This document shows, piece after piece, positions 1 through 8,376 of a DNA stretch of 64,000 nucleotides. Under the pieces are notes generated by a model, which ran no database searches, was not told the origin of the DNA, and saw only the letters and a list, made by a program, of their open reading frames with translations. Position 1 is the stretch's first letter. Each line of letters opens with the position of its first letter. Made by a program: the position numbers and the translations under genes. This DNA is from JBGTGT01 sp051439375 (GTDB taxonomy: Bacteria > Cyanobacteriota > Cyanobacteriia > Cyanobacteriales > Microcystaceae). The DNA lies in contig JBFRWB010000246.1 of the NCBI GenBank assembly GCA_051439375.1, forward strand, positions 17,319 through 81,318, read 5' to 3'.

Positions 1-2
1 AG

Positions 3-47
3 GAGAGTATGATGGTTAACGCTTATCGAACTCGTCGGGAAGTATGA
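3..47 (+). CDS. C-terminal tail of a truncated upstream gene, probably the PatA/PilG-type response regulator
   Basis: A reading frame enters the window and stops with TGA at 45-47, three bases before the pilH start. Only about 14 residues are visible, ending in Arg-Arg-Glu-Val, so the family cannot be read from the sequence. The assignment as a PilG/PatA-like regulator rests only on the usual cyanobacterial order pilG-pilH-pilI-pilJ and is inference. Confidence 0.4.
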   Translation, partial: ESMMVNAYRTRREV

Positions 48-50
48 ATT

Positions 51-413
51 ATGAGTAAAGTATTAGTCGTAGAAGACAGCATGGCCCAGCGTGAAATGAT
101 CTCTGATCTACTAGAAAATAGTGGGCTAAATGTTGTGGTGGTTTCAGATGGTGTGGAGGCAATGGAAGAAATTCAACAGGCTAGTCCAGATTTGATTGTT
201 CTAGACATCGTAATGCCTCGTATGAACGGTTATGAAGTCTGCCGCCGTCTTAAAGCTGACCCTAAAACCCGCGATGTTCCGGTGGTGATGTGTTCAGCCA
301 AAGGAGAAGAATTTGATCGCTATTGGGGCATGAAACAGGGTGCAGATGCCTATATTGCCAAGCCCTTTCAACCAATGGAGTTAATCGGCACAATTAAACA
401 ACTATTGAGGTAA
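51..413 (+). CDS. pilH: PilH-like single-domain response regulator (CheY family)
   Basis: A stand-alone receiver domain of 120 residues, the normal length for CheY. The acidic pair Glu8-Asp9, the phospho-acceptor Asp52 (LDIVMPRMNG), Ser82 and Lys104 (AKPF) are all in place, so it should be phosphorylated by the histidine kinase of the cluster. There is no output domain, so it should act by protein contact. Followed after 37 bases by a CheW-like adaptor and then a methyl-accepting protein, it fits PilH/TaxP2 of the type IV pilus motility system, where such regulators steer the pilus motors. The family call is secure; the PilH name rests on gene order. Confidence 0.85.
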   Translation: MSKVLVVEDSMAQREMISDLLENSGLNVVVVSDGVEAMEEIQQASPDLIVLDIVMPRMNGYEVCRRLKADPKTRDVPVVMCSAKGEEFDRYWGMKQGADAYIAKPFQPMELIGTIKQLLR

Positions 414-450
414 TAAATAGTCTTAGTCTTTTTTGAGAGGAAGCAGCATT

Positions 451-984
451 ATGGTTAGTAATTCAGATATCCTAACCCCTAACGAACCCGCCGTATCAGG
501 GGATTTACAAACCCTATCTTCCCCTGAAGGTGAACTGCACTTGCGGTTCTACTTACCCTCCTCTGATGAGTTTGCCCTATCGGCCTCAGCAATTCGGGAA
601 GTTGTGCAGCAGGCACCCGATCGGATCACCCCCATTCCCAATGCGTCTCCCCTACTCTTAGGGACGATGAATCTGCGGGGGCAAATTATCTGGGTCGCTG
701 ATTTAGGACAATTTCTAGAAAATCCCACCCCTTTAAACACCGATCGCTCTGAAATTCCCGTCATTGCTATTGAAAGCGATGAGAGTATCCTAGGATTAGC
801 CGTTGATTATCTAGGCGAAATGGAATGGTTAGATGGTGAGCAGTTAAAACTTGACCCAGTGCTTTCTGACCAAATTGCACCCTATGTTCAGGGAGAGTGG
901 GTGTTAGAACAAGAAGACGAGGTGCAAACCTTACGGCTATTAGACCATGTTGCCATTTTACGTTCAGCTAGATGGGTAACTTAA
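451..984 (+). CDS. pilI: CheW-like adaptor protein (PilI)
   Basis: A 177-residue CheW-domain protein that should couple the chemoreceptor to the histidine kinase. The domain fills roughly residues 25-170, with the characteristic stretch ending LLGTMNLRGQIIWVADLG near residues 70-90. An in-frame TTG at 433 gives a longer reading, but ATG 451 is preferred because an AGAGGA-type ribosome site lies just upstream. The gene lies between pilH and pilJ. The N-terminal extension of about 25 residues before the domain is acidic and probably disordered. Confidence 0.83.
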   Translation: MVSNSDILTPNEPAVSGDLQTLSSPEGELHLRFYLPSSDEFALSASAIREVVQQAPDRITPIPNASPLLLGTMNLRGQIIWVADLGQFLENPTPLNTDRSEIPVIAIESDESILGLAVDYLGEMEWLDGEQLKLDPVLSDQIAPYVQGEWVLEQEDEVQTLRLLDHVAILRSARWVT

Positions 985-985
985 G

Positions 986-1040
986 TAGTGAGCAGTGATC
1001 AGTAATCAGTAAACAGTTATTTATTACTTATTACTTATGA
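986..1040. repeat. Degenerate CAGTTATCAGT-type intergenic repeat
   Basis: The spacer between pilI and pilJ carries a run of overlapping short units of the type CAGTGATCAGTAATCAGT followed by TTATTACTTATTACTTATGA. Similar text recurs at about 25846-25890 and 50700-50725, always between genes. It looks like the low-complexity repeat common in spacers of these cyanobacteria. No function is assigned. Confidence 0.4.
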
Positions 1041-1111
1041 TTCAACCTCAAACCTCCCACCCAAACCCTAAAAAACCTAACACCTAATACCAAAACCAAG
1101 GAGAGAGGCAA

Positions 1112-3757
1112 ATGACCACGGGAACAGATTACGGAAAGTTGTATAATCAAGCCTATGCTAAGTACGGACAGGGCGATTATGATGCGGCTCTAGCGTTAAC
1201 TGAGCAGATGGAGCAAGCATTTCCCAACGATGTCCATCTGTTTCTGTTACAAGGGAATATTTACTACGGCCTAGGACAGTACGATCACGCTTGTGAGAAA
1301 TATGAATCGGTTTTAGCGCGATCGGCTGAATTAAGTGATCAACCTCAAGTCATAGAATATGCTAATCAAGGGTTAGAACGCGCTCAACAATACATGGCGC
1401 AATTACTTGACCCAGAATTGGCTTTAGCAGAAACCGAGGGGATTTCCGTCGCGTCTCGTAACGCACAACAAGCCCCCGTTGAGGAAGAAGAAGATGATGG
1501 GATTTTTGATTGGCAAGCAGAAGCCAATTCCCTCTCTCAACAAGAAGACTTCAATATGGATTTCAACATGGATGGGGCGGATTGGGATAGTGCCATTTTT
1601 AGCAGCGATGATGATTTAGATTTTGGTGAACCAACCCTTGGTAAATCTAGTGAAGCTCAAGGAAACCCCTTTGAAGATAGTGGGGGAGAAACCAGTTTTA
1701 ATCCTGACTTAATGGAAAGTCCGACCTTTCAAGTAGGTCGTAACCCTTTTGATACAGGGAGTGAAGATATTCCGTCTGCATTTGATGAGGACGCCGACTC
1801 ATTTTCCTTTGAAGAGGAGAATGCTTTTGCTGCGCCACAAAATCATGCCTCTTCTAATGCGGACAAAACGTTGATGATGTCTGGCACTTTAAATGAAGAT
1901 CCGAGCTTAGACAATTTTCCCTCCATCACAGAAGACGATGAATTGTCTATGGATTCTGCCAGTTGGGAAGAGATGGAGGAACGAACCGTACAAGCTCCCC
2001 CCATTGGTTTCCAAGAAGAAGATGGGATGGAAAATTGGGAAGACATGGCTGATTCTGCTATAGAGGGGGCATCTCAGTTCAATTTAGATAATCTAACGGC
2101 AGAATTACCCGAATCACAACTATTAGACTCAGACATAGGCGTTTCTCTGCCTAGTTATGGGGGTGAGGGGGCTGTCTCCGGAGAAACCAGTGCGGATGGC
2201 GATTCGGTTTGGTTACGCTCCATGGAGGGAGAAGATTCTAGTTTCCCGTCGGAACTAAAACCCGTCGCAGAAGTCCCACAGGGCAAATTAGCATGGTTAA
2301 TTAATGCGCCTTTGAGCAAAAAACAATTAGTCACTGCTGCGGTGACTGGTGCAGTTTCTACCTTCGCTATTTTATTCGTAGCGGGAACAAGTGCCATATT
2401 AACCCCCAAAGAGCCAGCGACTTCAAACCAATCTCCACCCTCTGAACAAACTGAGCAAGCTCCAAAGTCCGCTAAAAAGGGAGCAAATGTCTTTCTCTTA
2501 GGGTTAGTCGGTGGGGTGAGTAGCTTTGCAGTTGTTTTTATTCTGCTAGAAATCCTGAAGCGTCATATCAAAAAGAATCTTGACAATATGATGCTTCAAT
2601 TAAATTCTCTCTATGAGGGCAACTACAACGTTAAGGCCACTGTCTTTGGGACAGATGAATTTGGCAGGCTGGCTACTCAGTTTAATGTGGTGGCACGGGA
2701 GGTTCACACTAAAACCAGTGAAGCCCTTGCTAGAGCGACAGAAGTTGAACAGGCTAGAGAAGATTTACAAAGACAGGTGATTCGCCTCCTTGATGATGTA
2801 GAAGGAGCAGCCAGAGGCGATTTAACTGTAGAAGCCGAAGTCACGGCGGATGTCTTAGGGGCGGTTGCTGATGCCTTTAACCTCACCATTCAAAACCTAC
2901 GAGAAATTGTTAAACAGGTTAAAAAAGCTGCCTTACAGGTTAATAAAGGTTCAACGGATAGTGAATCCTTCGCCCGTAATAATTCGGGGGATGCCCTACG
3001 CATGGCGGAGGAATTGGCTGTTACCTTGAATTCGGTGCAAATGATGACGGATTCTATCCAACGGGTGGCAGAAAACGCACGGGAAGCCGAAGAAGTTGCT
3101 CATACTTCCTCAATTACGGCACTGAAGGGGGGTGAAGCAGTCGAACAAACGGTGGCTGCTATTTTGCAAATTCGGGAAACCGTTTCAGAGGCGGCTCGTA
3201 AGGTAAAACGATTAGCAGAGGCTTCGCAGGAAATTTCTAAGATTGTGGCGGTTATTTCCCAAATTGCCAGCCGAACTAATTTATTGGCGTTAAATGCCTC
3301 TATTCAAGCGGCTAGAGCAGGGGAAGCAGGGAAGGGCTTTGCTATCGTAGCAGATGAAGTTCGTCAGTTAGCTGATCGCTCTGCTAAAGAACTCAAAGAC
3401 ATTGAACAAATCGTCTTACAAATTCAAAGTGAGACGGGTTCGGTGATGAAAGCAATGGAAGAAGGGATTCAACAGGTGATTAAACTGACGGATATGTCAG
3501 AACAGTCAAAATCTGCCCTTGAAGATATTATTGATGTGTCTAATCGCATTAATACTTTAGTTCGTTCTATTACCGCCGATACGGTGAAACAACGGGAAAA
3601 TTCCCGTGCAGTGGCACAGGTTATGCAATCAGTAGAATTAACGGCGCAAGAAACCTCACAGGAATCTCAACGGGTGGCGGGTTCTTTACAGAAATTGGTT
3701 TCAATTTCTCGTGATTTGCTGACCTCAGTGGAAAGTTTCCAAGTTGAGGTAGAGTAA
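1112..3757 (+). CDS. pilJ: PilJ-like methyl-accepting chemotaxis protein with N-terminal TPRs and no periplasmic domain
   Basis: An 881-residue chemoreceptor. Residues about 5-95 form two to three TPR helices, followed by a long acidic, Ser/Asp-rich segment to about 400. There are two hydrophobic segments (about 409-430 and 460-482) separated by only some 30 residues, then HAMP-like helices and a long coiled-coil signalling domain. The conserved hairpin tip (TNLLALNASIQAARAGEAG) sits near residues 720-740. Two close membrane spans mean there is almost no periplasmic sensor, so input probably comes through the cytoplasmic TPR/acidic part. That part replaces the classical ligand-binding domain. 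The gene lies downstream of pilI, and an AAGGAGAGAGG ribosome site supports ATG 1112. Confidence 0.85.
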   Translation: MTTGTDYGKLYNQAYAKYGQGDYDAALALTEQMEQAFPNDVHLFLLQGNIYYGLGQYDHACEKYESVLARSAELSDQPQVIEYANQGLERAQQYMAQLLDPELALAETEGISVASRNAQQAPVEEEEDDGIFDWQAEANSLSQQEDFNMDFNMDGADWDSAIFSSDDDLDFGEPTLGKSSEAQGNPFEDSGGETSFNPDLMESPTFQVGRNPFDTGSEDIPSAFDEDADSFSFEEENAFAAPQNHASSNADKTLMMSGTLNEDPSLDNFPSITEDDELSMDSASWEEMEERTVQAPPIGFQEEDGMENWEDMADSAIEGASQFNLDNLTAELPESQLLDSDIGVSLPSYGGEGAVSGETSADGDSVWLRSMEGEDSSFPSELKPVAEVPQGKLAWLINAPLSKKQLVTAAVTGAVSTFAILFVAGTSAILTPKEPATSNQSPPSEQTEQAPKSAKKGANVFLLGLVGGVSSFAVVFILLEILKRHIKKNLDNMMLQLNSLYEGNYNVKATVFGTDEFGRLATQFNVVAREVHTKTSEALARATEVEQAREDLQRQVIRLLDDVEGAARGDLTVEAEVTADVLGAVADAFNLTIQNLREIVKQVKKAALQVNKGSTDSESFARNNSGDALRMAEELAVTLNSVQMMTDSIQRVAENAREAEEVAHTSSITALKGGEAVEQTVAAILQIRETVSEAARKVKRLAEASQEISKIVAVISQIASRTNLLALNASIQAARAGEAGKGFAIVADEVRQLADRSAKELKDIEQIVLQIQSETGSVMKAMEEGIQQVIKLTDMSEQSKSALEDIIDVSNRINTLVRSITADTVKQRENSRAVAQVMQSVELTAQETSQESQRVAGSLQKLVSISRDLLTSVESFQVEVE

Positions 3758-3807
3758 CGTCAGTTTGAGTTAACCACTTTATTCAGCTAGAGTGACTGTT
3801 TTTACCT

Positions 3808-4239
3808 ATGAGTAGGGAAATTCTTGACCAATTGAAACAAAAGCAATGCTTAATCGTGAACGCTCGCCGCAAAAATGGGTTAATTTTGATCAAAACTTAT
3901 CATGCCGAATTTGCGGGGCCGGGGGCAGTGGTTGGCAGTGAGTTTGATGTGGATGTAAAAGATTTTATTCCTGTTGGTAAGCTTTCTTTGACTTCTCCGG
4001 AGAATATTCAAGAAAGAAAGAAAGCTTATCTAATTCGGCGACAATGGGTCAAGTTAACCAAACAAATCACAGATAACCCGGTTCCGATACAGCGCGCTCA
4101 AGTCATTCTCAATCAATTTGATAATTGGTTTGATGCTAAAACGACTGCCCAATTACCTGATGAAGCCTTTGCTTTATTAGTAGGAGTACTTCCCCAAACA
4201 ATTCGTCACATTCGCCAAATGAACTATGTGAAGTTTTAG
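3808..4239 (+). CDS. Conserved hypothetical protein downstream of pilJ
   Basis: A 143-residue soluble protein without signal peptide or membrane segment. The first half reads as beta strands (LIVNARRKNGLILIKTY), the second as amphipathic helices rich in Arg and Gln. I do not recognise the family. It begins 50 bases after the pilJ stop on the same strand with no terminator-like hairpin between, so it is probably co-transcribed with the chemosensory genes and may serve the pilus system. That function is inference from position only. Confidence 0.6.
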   Translation: MSREILDQLKQKQCLIVNARRKNGLILIKTYHAEFAGPGAVVGSEFDVDVKDFIPVGKLSLTSPENIQERKKAYLIRRQWVKLTKQITDNPVPIQRAQVILNQFDNWFDAKTTAQLPDEAFALLVGVLPQTIRHIRQMNYVKF

Positions 4240-4300
4240 CTGTCCACTGCAAGAAGCCTCATAATAGGGGAGTCGGTTTTTACAAATAACTGAAAAGTGA

Positions 4301-4380
4301 GGAGTAGGGAGTAGGGAGAAAGTTTGAGGGTTGTACCAAAATACCGAAGACCCAGTTTACATGGGTCTTAGCTTACCAAA
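4301..4380. repeat. Dispersed intergenic repeat R1, copy 1, with hairpin
   Basis: The spacer after the gene ending at 4239 holds GGAGTAGGGAGTAGGG, then TTGTACCAAAATACC, then a perfect 8-base-pair stem (AAGACCCA 4347-4354 with TGGGTCTT 4362-4369, 7-base loop) and CTTAGCTTACCAA. The reverse complement of the same series is found at 48611-48711. The hairpin lies 20 bases beyond the stop of the minus-strand futA gene and may act as its terminator, although the following T-tract is weak. Confidence 0.65.
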
Positions 4381-4391
4381 ACGGTTTAATA

Positions 4392-5444
4392 TTACTTCCA
4401 ACCTGAACGGTTCATAATTTGTACTGCTTTTGCCGTATTGGGACCGAAATTAGCTACACTGGCTACATCTGACTTAAATGAACCCAATTTCTGTAAAACA
4501 GGATCGGGCTTAACCCCAGATACTACAGGATATTCGTGATTACCTTGAGCAAAAAAGGCTTGGGCAGAGGGACTCACTAAATATTCTAGAAATTTAATGC
4601 CGGCTTCCTTATTTGGCGCATTTTTCACTAATCCTGCCCCACTGACATTGGCGTGTGCGCCTCTTCCATTTTGATCGGGGAAAAACGCTCCTACCTTATC
4701 AAAAATCTGACGACGAGCCGGATCAGAGGAATCAGCCAATTTAGCCAAGTAATAGGTGTTGACAAGGGCTAAATCTCCTACTCCTGCGGCGATCGCTTCC
4801 ATTTGAGCCGTATCATTTCCTTGAGGAGAACGAGCAAAATTTGACACCACTCCACGACACCATTGTTCAGCCGCTTGTTGACCTTTGACATCAATTAACC
4901 AAGCAACAAAGGATTGGTTGTAGATATTACTCGAAGATCGGATTAAAACCTTGCCTTTCCATTTAGAATTAGCTAAATCAGCATAACTAGACAGACTAGA
5001 CGGATTGACCCTTTCCTTACTGTACATAATTACTCGTAATCTTTTACTAAAGGAAAACCATAATCCTTTGGAATCTCTCAGATAATCAGGAATTTTCTGA
5101 TTTAAGATACTAGAGTTAACGGGAGTGAAGATTCCAGCTTGAGTTGCCCGCCATAGTCGTCCTGCATCTACTGTAATTAGGATATCGGCGGGACTTCGGC
5201 TTCCTTCGCGTCTAATTCGCTCAATGAGGGGGTCGCCTTTACCTTCAATTAGATTAACTTTAATGCCGGTTTGTGAGGTGAAATCGTCGTAAAGTCGTTG
5301 ATCTGTGTTGTAATGCCGAGATGAATAGATATTTACCTCTTTACTCTGGGCATTACTTTTTTTTACATGAATTAACGGAGAAGCGGCTACCGCAACTGCA
5401 GCAGCACCAGTTCCTAAAAAGACACGTCGGGTTAGTTTACTCAT
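4392..5444 (-). CDS. futA: Fe(III) ABC transporter substrate-binding protein (FutA type)
   Basis: A 350-residue extracytoplasmic solute-binding protein of the ferric iron family. It opens with a twin-arginine signal (LTRRVFLGTGAAAVAVAAS), so it is exported folded by Tat. The mature part begins with VNIYSSRHYNTDQ, the signature of FutA/IdiA proteins whose tyrosines hold iron. Length and motif fit FutA1/FutA2/IdiA of cyanobacteria, which work in iron uptake or in protecting photosystem II. No permease or ATPase gene is adjacent. The gene stands alone and inverted between pilJ and pilL. A Fur-box-like sequence lies about 40-65 bases upstream. FutA1 and FutA2 cannot be told apart here. Confidence 0.88.
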   Translation of the reverse strand: MSKLTRRVFLGTGAAAVAVAASPLIHVKKSNAQSKEVNIYSSRHYNTDQRLYDDFTSQTGIKVNLIEGKGDPLIERIRREGSRSPADILITVDAGRLWRATQAGIFTPVNSSILNQKIPDYLRDSKGLWFSFSKRLRVIMYSKERVNPSSLSSYADLANSKWKGKVLIRSSSNIYNQSFVAWLIDVKGQQAAEQWCRGVVSNFARSPQGNDTAQMEAIAAGVGDLALVNTYYLAKLADSSDPARRQIFDKVGAFFPDQNGRGAHANVSGAGLVKNAPNKEAGIKFLEYLVSPSAQAFFAQGNHEYPVVSGVKPDPVLQKLGSFKSDVASVANFGPNTAKAVQIMNRSGWK

Positions 5445-5484
5445 TGCAGATAGTTATTAACTAAAGTCTTAGGTATTTTAGCAT

Positions 5485-5507
5485 TAATGATAATAGTTCT
5501 TGATAAT
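5485..5507 (-). promoter_or_regulatory. Candidate Fur box upstream of futA
   Basis: The stretch TTAATGATAATAGTTCTTGATAA, 41-63 bases before the futA start, contains a GATAAT core and a second GATAA, resembling the GATAAT-repeat Fur consensus. An iron-repressed gene is exactly where such a site would be expected. The match is imperfect, so it remains inference. Confidence 0.4.
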
Positions 5508-5755
5508 TGTTTGGCAGAGAAGGCTGAAACCTAGAAACGTCAATACTTGTAGTGATTACTTTCTCAAAAAGTTCTTGCTATCTGAAGTCGTTAAGTTCTA
5601 TTAAATAATCAAAAACAGGGAATAGTATCTATAAACAGAGTATTTAGTAGTTCACGAAGATGGGAAGAACTCCGTTAAAATGAAGAGGTTATAGTGGTAC
5701 GGACAAAGCAGGGGGGAGAAGGCAGGAAGCAGGAGACAGGCGTAAGTAATGACTG

Positions 5756-5804
5756 CGTTTCAAGCTTTATCAATGTCAAACACCTGACTTTGCACTGCTA
5801 TAGC
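5756..5804. repeat. Dispersed intergenic repeat R2, copy 1, in the futA-pilL spacer
   Basis: The 390-base spacer between futA and pilL contains no convincing gene. Its right part holds a sequence whose core TGTCAAACACCT (5774-5785), preceded by GTTTCA and followed by a CTATAG motif, recurs in the same orientation at 36078-36125. Just before it is a purine-rich tract (GGGGGGAGAAGGCAGGAAGCA) of the kind common in cyanobacterial spacers. Confidence 0.45.
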
Positions 5805-5839
5805 ATTAATTGTAACGATATTTTCAGGGATAATTGGCC

Positions 5840-8359
5840 GTGACCCAGCCCTCAGATTTAAGTAATTATTCCATGTTTGACCTTTTCAGCATGGAAGTAG
5901 AAAGTCAAGGACAAATCTTGAGTGATCATCTACTCAGCCTCGAAAAACAGCTTCAATCTGACCAAATCCCCCCTTCTTCTAAGACATTGCCCATCTTAGA
6001 AGCTTTAATGCGTGCTGCCCATTCCCTTAAAGGAGCAGCCCGTATTGTACAGTTAGATAGGGCGGTCAGAATTGCTCACGTCATGGAAGACTATTTCGTG
6101 GCTGTGATGGATCAGGCGATCGCTCTTCAATCTTTTCAAATTGATCGTCTATTACAAGGGGTAGATTTCTTAGTTTCTTTGAGTAAAGTAGAAGAAAAAG
6201 ACCTAGATCAGTGGTTAACCAATCACCATGATCAATCAGAACAGGTTGTGGCAGGAATTGCTTCTTTACTACAACGAAGAAAAAGCGATCGCTCTTCTTC
6301 TTCTCCTCCCCACGATAATCCGCCTTCCTCTCCCCCATCAGACGAATTATCCCTCGATGAAGTATTTCCTGAAGTGGATGACTCATATATTGAACTGGCT
6401 TCAGAATTTATCACCAGCGAAACCACAGTTCTTGATGTTGCGCCAATTTCTGCTATTTCAACCCCATTTTCTCCCCCATCTCCCCCATCTGAGGATTTTA
6501 CCCCGAAAGAGAGTCCAGACGACCCAGATAAGCCTTCCCCTGAGCCATCTTCCCCTACCCCAGAAGACTCTCTCATTTCTGAACTGGCCTTTCTTTCTCC
6601 TAGTTCTACCTATAATCAGAAGAAAAAAGAGGGATTTGTGCGGGTTGATACCAATATTCTCCATCGATTGATGGGATTAGCAGGAGAATCTCTTGTTGAA
6701 GCCACTTCTCTCGCTCCTTTAGCAGACGAATTGATCGCCCTCAAACGTCATCAATTGGATCTATGCAAAACCCTAGAACAATTATATTTTGCTTTGGAAA
6801 AAACCGAAGGCAAAGGTCACCTCAAAGCCCTATTATTGTTAGCCCAACAACAGGAACGGAATTGTCGTGAATTATCAAGTGCTTCTGCTAATACCTTGGA
6901 AAGTTTCGCCCATCGTTCCTATAATTTAGCCGATAATCTTTATCGTCAAGTGATTGCCACTCGAATGCGTCCTTTTGAAGAAGGGGTACAGGGATTTCCT
7001 CGCATGGTAAGAGATTTAGCCAAAGAACTCAAGAAACAAGTCAAGTTACAAATTACTGGCCATTCTACCTTGATTGATCGAGATATTCTTAATAAATTAG
7101 AAGCTCCCTTGACTCATATTTTACAAAATGCGCTTGATCACGGCATTGAATCTCCTCAAGAACGTCAGGAAAAAGGGAAATCTCCCGAAGGTTTAATTAA
7201 ACTAGAAGCGACCCATCGTTTTGGAATGTTATTGGTCACCGTGACCGATGATGGACGAGGAATTTCATTAGATAAACTACGGTCTTTAATATTAGAAAAA
7301 AACTTAGTGACGGCTGAAATGGCTAAACGATTAAACGAGACAGAATTAATGGAATTTATTTTCTTGCCTAGTTTTTCAACTGCCCGTGAAGTGACTAATT
7401 TATCAGGACGAGGGATTGGCTTAAATGTGGCTAAAACAATGGTGCAAGAGGTTGGAGGGAACTTACAAGCGACCTCTCAACCTAATCAGGGAATGACGTT
7501 TCATTTTCAGTTACCATTAACTTTATCAGTGATTCGTACCCTGCTAGTAGAAATTAGTGGTGAACCCTACGCCTTTCCCTTATCCCGAATTGATCATATT
7601 TTAACCTTATCTTATGAAGAAATTTCTAGTGTAGAAAATCGGCAATATTATCTTTTTAATGGTAAAAATATTGGTTTGATTCGAGCCGATCAAGTGCTAG
7701 AATTAGATAGTAGTCACCTACCAACGGATAAACTTTCTGTTGTGATCCTAAACGACACCTTAAATCAGTATGGCTTGATTGTTGATCGCTTTTTAGGAGA
7801 AAAGAATTTAGTCGTTCGTCCCCTTGATCCCCGCCTCGGTAAAATTCAGGATGTTGCATCAGCAGCCCTCTTAGAAGATGGCACGCCTGTGTTAATTTTA
7901 GATGTTGGGGATTTAATCTGCTCCCTAGATAAACTCTTAAACAATTCCCATTTAAGCCGCATTGAACCTACCTTAGAACATAGCTGGATATCCGAAAAAA
8001 AATCTATTTTAGTTGTGGATGATTCTATTACAGTACGGGAGATGGAACGTAAAATTTTACAAAATCATGGTTATAAAGTTGATGTCGCAGTGGATGGAAT
8101 GGACGGCTGGAATGCTATTCAGGGAAAAACATACAATTTAATTATTAGTGATGTGGATATGCCCCGTTTAAGTGGGTTAAAATTAGTTGAGTTAATTAAA
8201 AAACATCCCCAGTTTAAATCAATTCCTGTCATTATTGTTTCCTATAAGGAACGAGAGAGCGATCGCTTAAAAGGAATAGAGGCTGGTGCAGACTATTACT
8301 TAACAAAAAGTAGTTTTCATGATGATACATTAATTGATGTGGTCAATAATTTGATTTAG
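5840..8359 (+). CDS. pilL: PilL/CheA-type hybrid histidine kinase
   Basis: A CheA-family kinase of about 839 residues for the pilus chemosensory system. In order: an Hpt domain with phospho-acceptor His61 (AAHSLKGAAR); a Pro/Ser-rich linker (about 150-255); a dimerisation helix starting VDTNILHRLMGLAGE; an ATPase domain with N box (NALDHGIE) and G boxes (DDGRG, GRGIGLNV); a CheW-like domain; and a C-terminal receiver with phospho-acceptor Asp771 (SDVDMP). GTG 5840 is preferred because CAGGGA lies 9 bases upstream; the in-frame TTG 5834 is too close. It should phosphorylate PilH. Separation from pilJ by an inverted futA gene is odd for one signalling unit. Confidence 0.87.
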   Translation: MTQPSDLSNYSMFDLFSMEVESQGQILSDHLLSLEKQLQSDQIPPSSKTLPILEALMRAAHSLKGAARIVQLDRAVRIAHVMEDYFVAVMDQAIALQSFQIDRLLQGVDFLVSLSKVEEKDLDQWLTNHHDQSEQVVAGIASLLQRRKSDRSSSSPPHDNPPSSPPSDELSLDEVFPEVDDSYIELASEFITSETTVLDVAPISAISTPFSPPSPPSEDFTPKESPDDPDKPSPEPSSPTPEDSLISELAFLSPSSTYNQKKKEGFVRVDTNILHRLMGLAGESLVEATSLAPLADELIALKRHQLDLCKTLEQLYFALEKTEGKGHLKALLLLAQQQERNCRELSSASANTLESFAHRSYNLADNLYRQVIATRMRPFEEGVQGFPRMVRDLAKELKKQVKLQITGHSTLIDRDILNKLEAPLTHILQNALDHGIESPQERQEKGKSPEGLIKLEATHRFGMLLVTVTDDGRGISLDKLRSLILEKNLVTAEMAKRLNETELMEFIFLPSFSTAREVTNLSGRGIGLNVAKTMVQEVGGNLQATSQPNQGMTFHFQLPLTLSVIRTLLVEISGEPYAFPLSRIDHILTLSYEEISSVENRQYYLFNGKNIGLIRADQVLELDSSHLPTDKLSVVILNDTLNQYGLIVDRFLGEKNLVVRPLDPRLGKIQDVASAALLEDGTPVLILDVGDLICSLDKLLNNSHLSRIEPTLEHSWISEKKSILVVDDSITVREMERKILQNHGYKVDVAVDGMDGWNAIQGKTYNLIISDVDMPRLSGLKLVELIKKHPQFKSIPVIIVSYKERESDRLKGIEAGADYYLTKSSFHDDTLIDVVNNLI

Positions 8360-8376
8360 CTATTTGGTCAAAACCT

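Noticed and set aside
4347..4369. Hairpin considered as a strong terminator of futA
   Set aside because: The stem is perfect, but the T-tract after it on the minus strand is only four T in a mixed context, and it is part of a dispersed repeat. Kept only as a repeat.
6232..6671. Several overlapping open frames on both strands inside the pilL linker
   Set aside because: They are shadows of the Pro/Ser-rich low-complexity linker. The pilL frame has intact CheA motifs on both sides.
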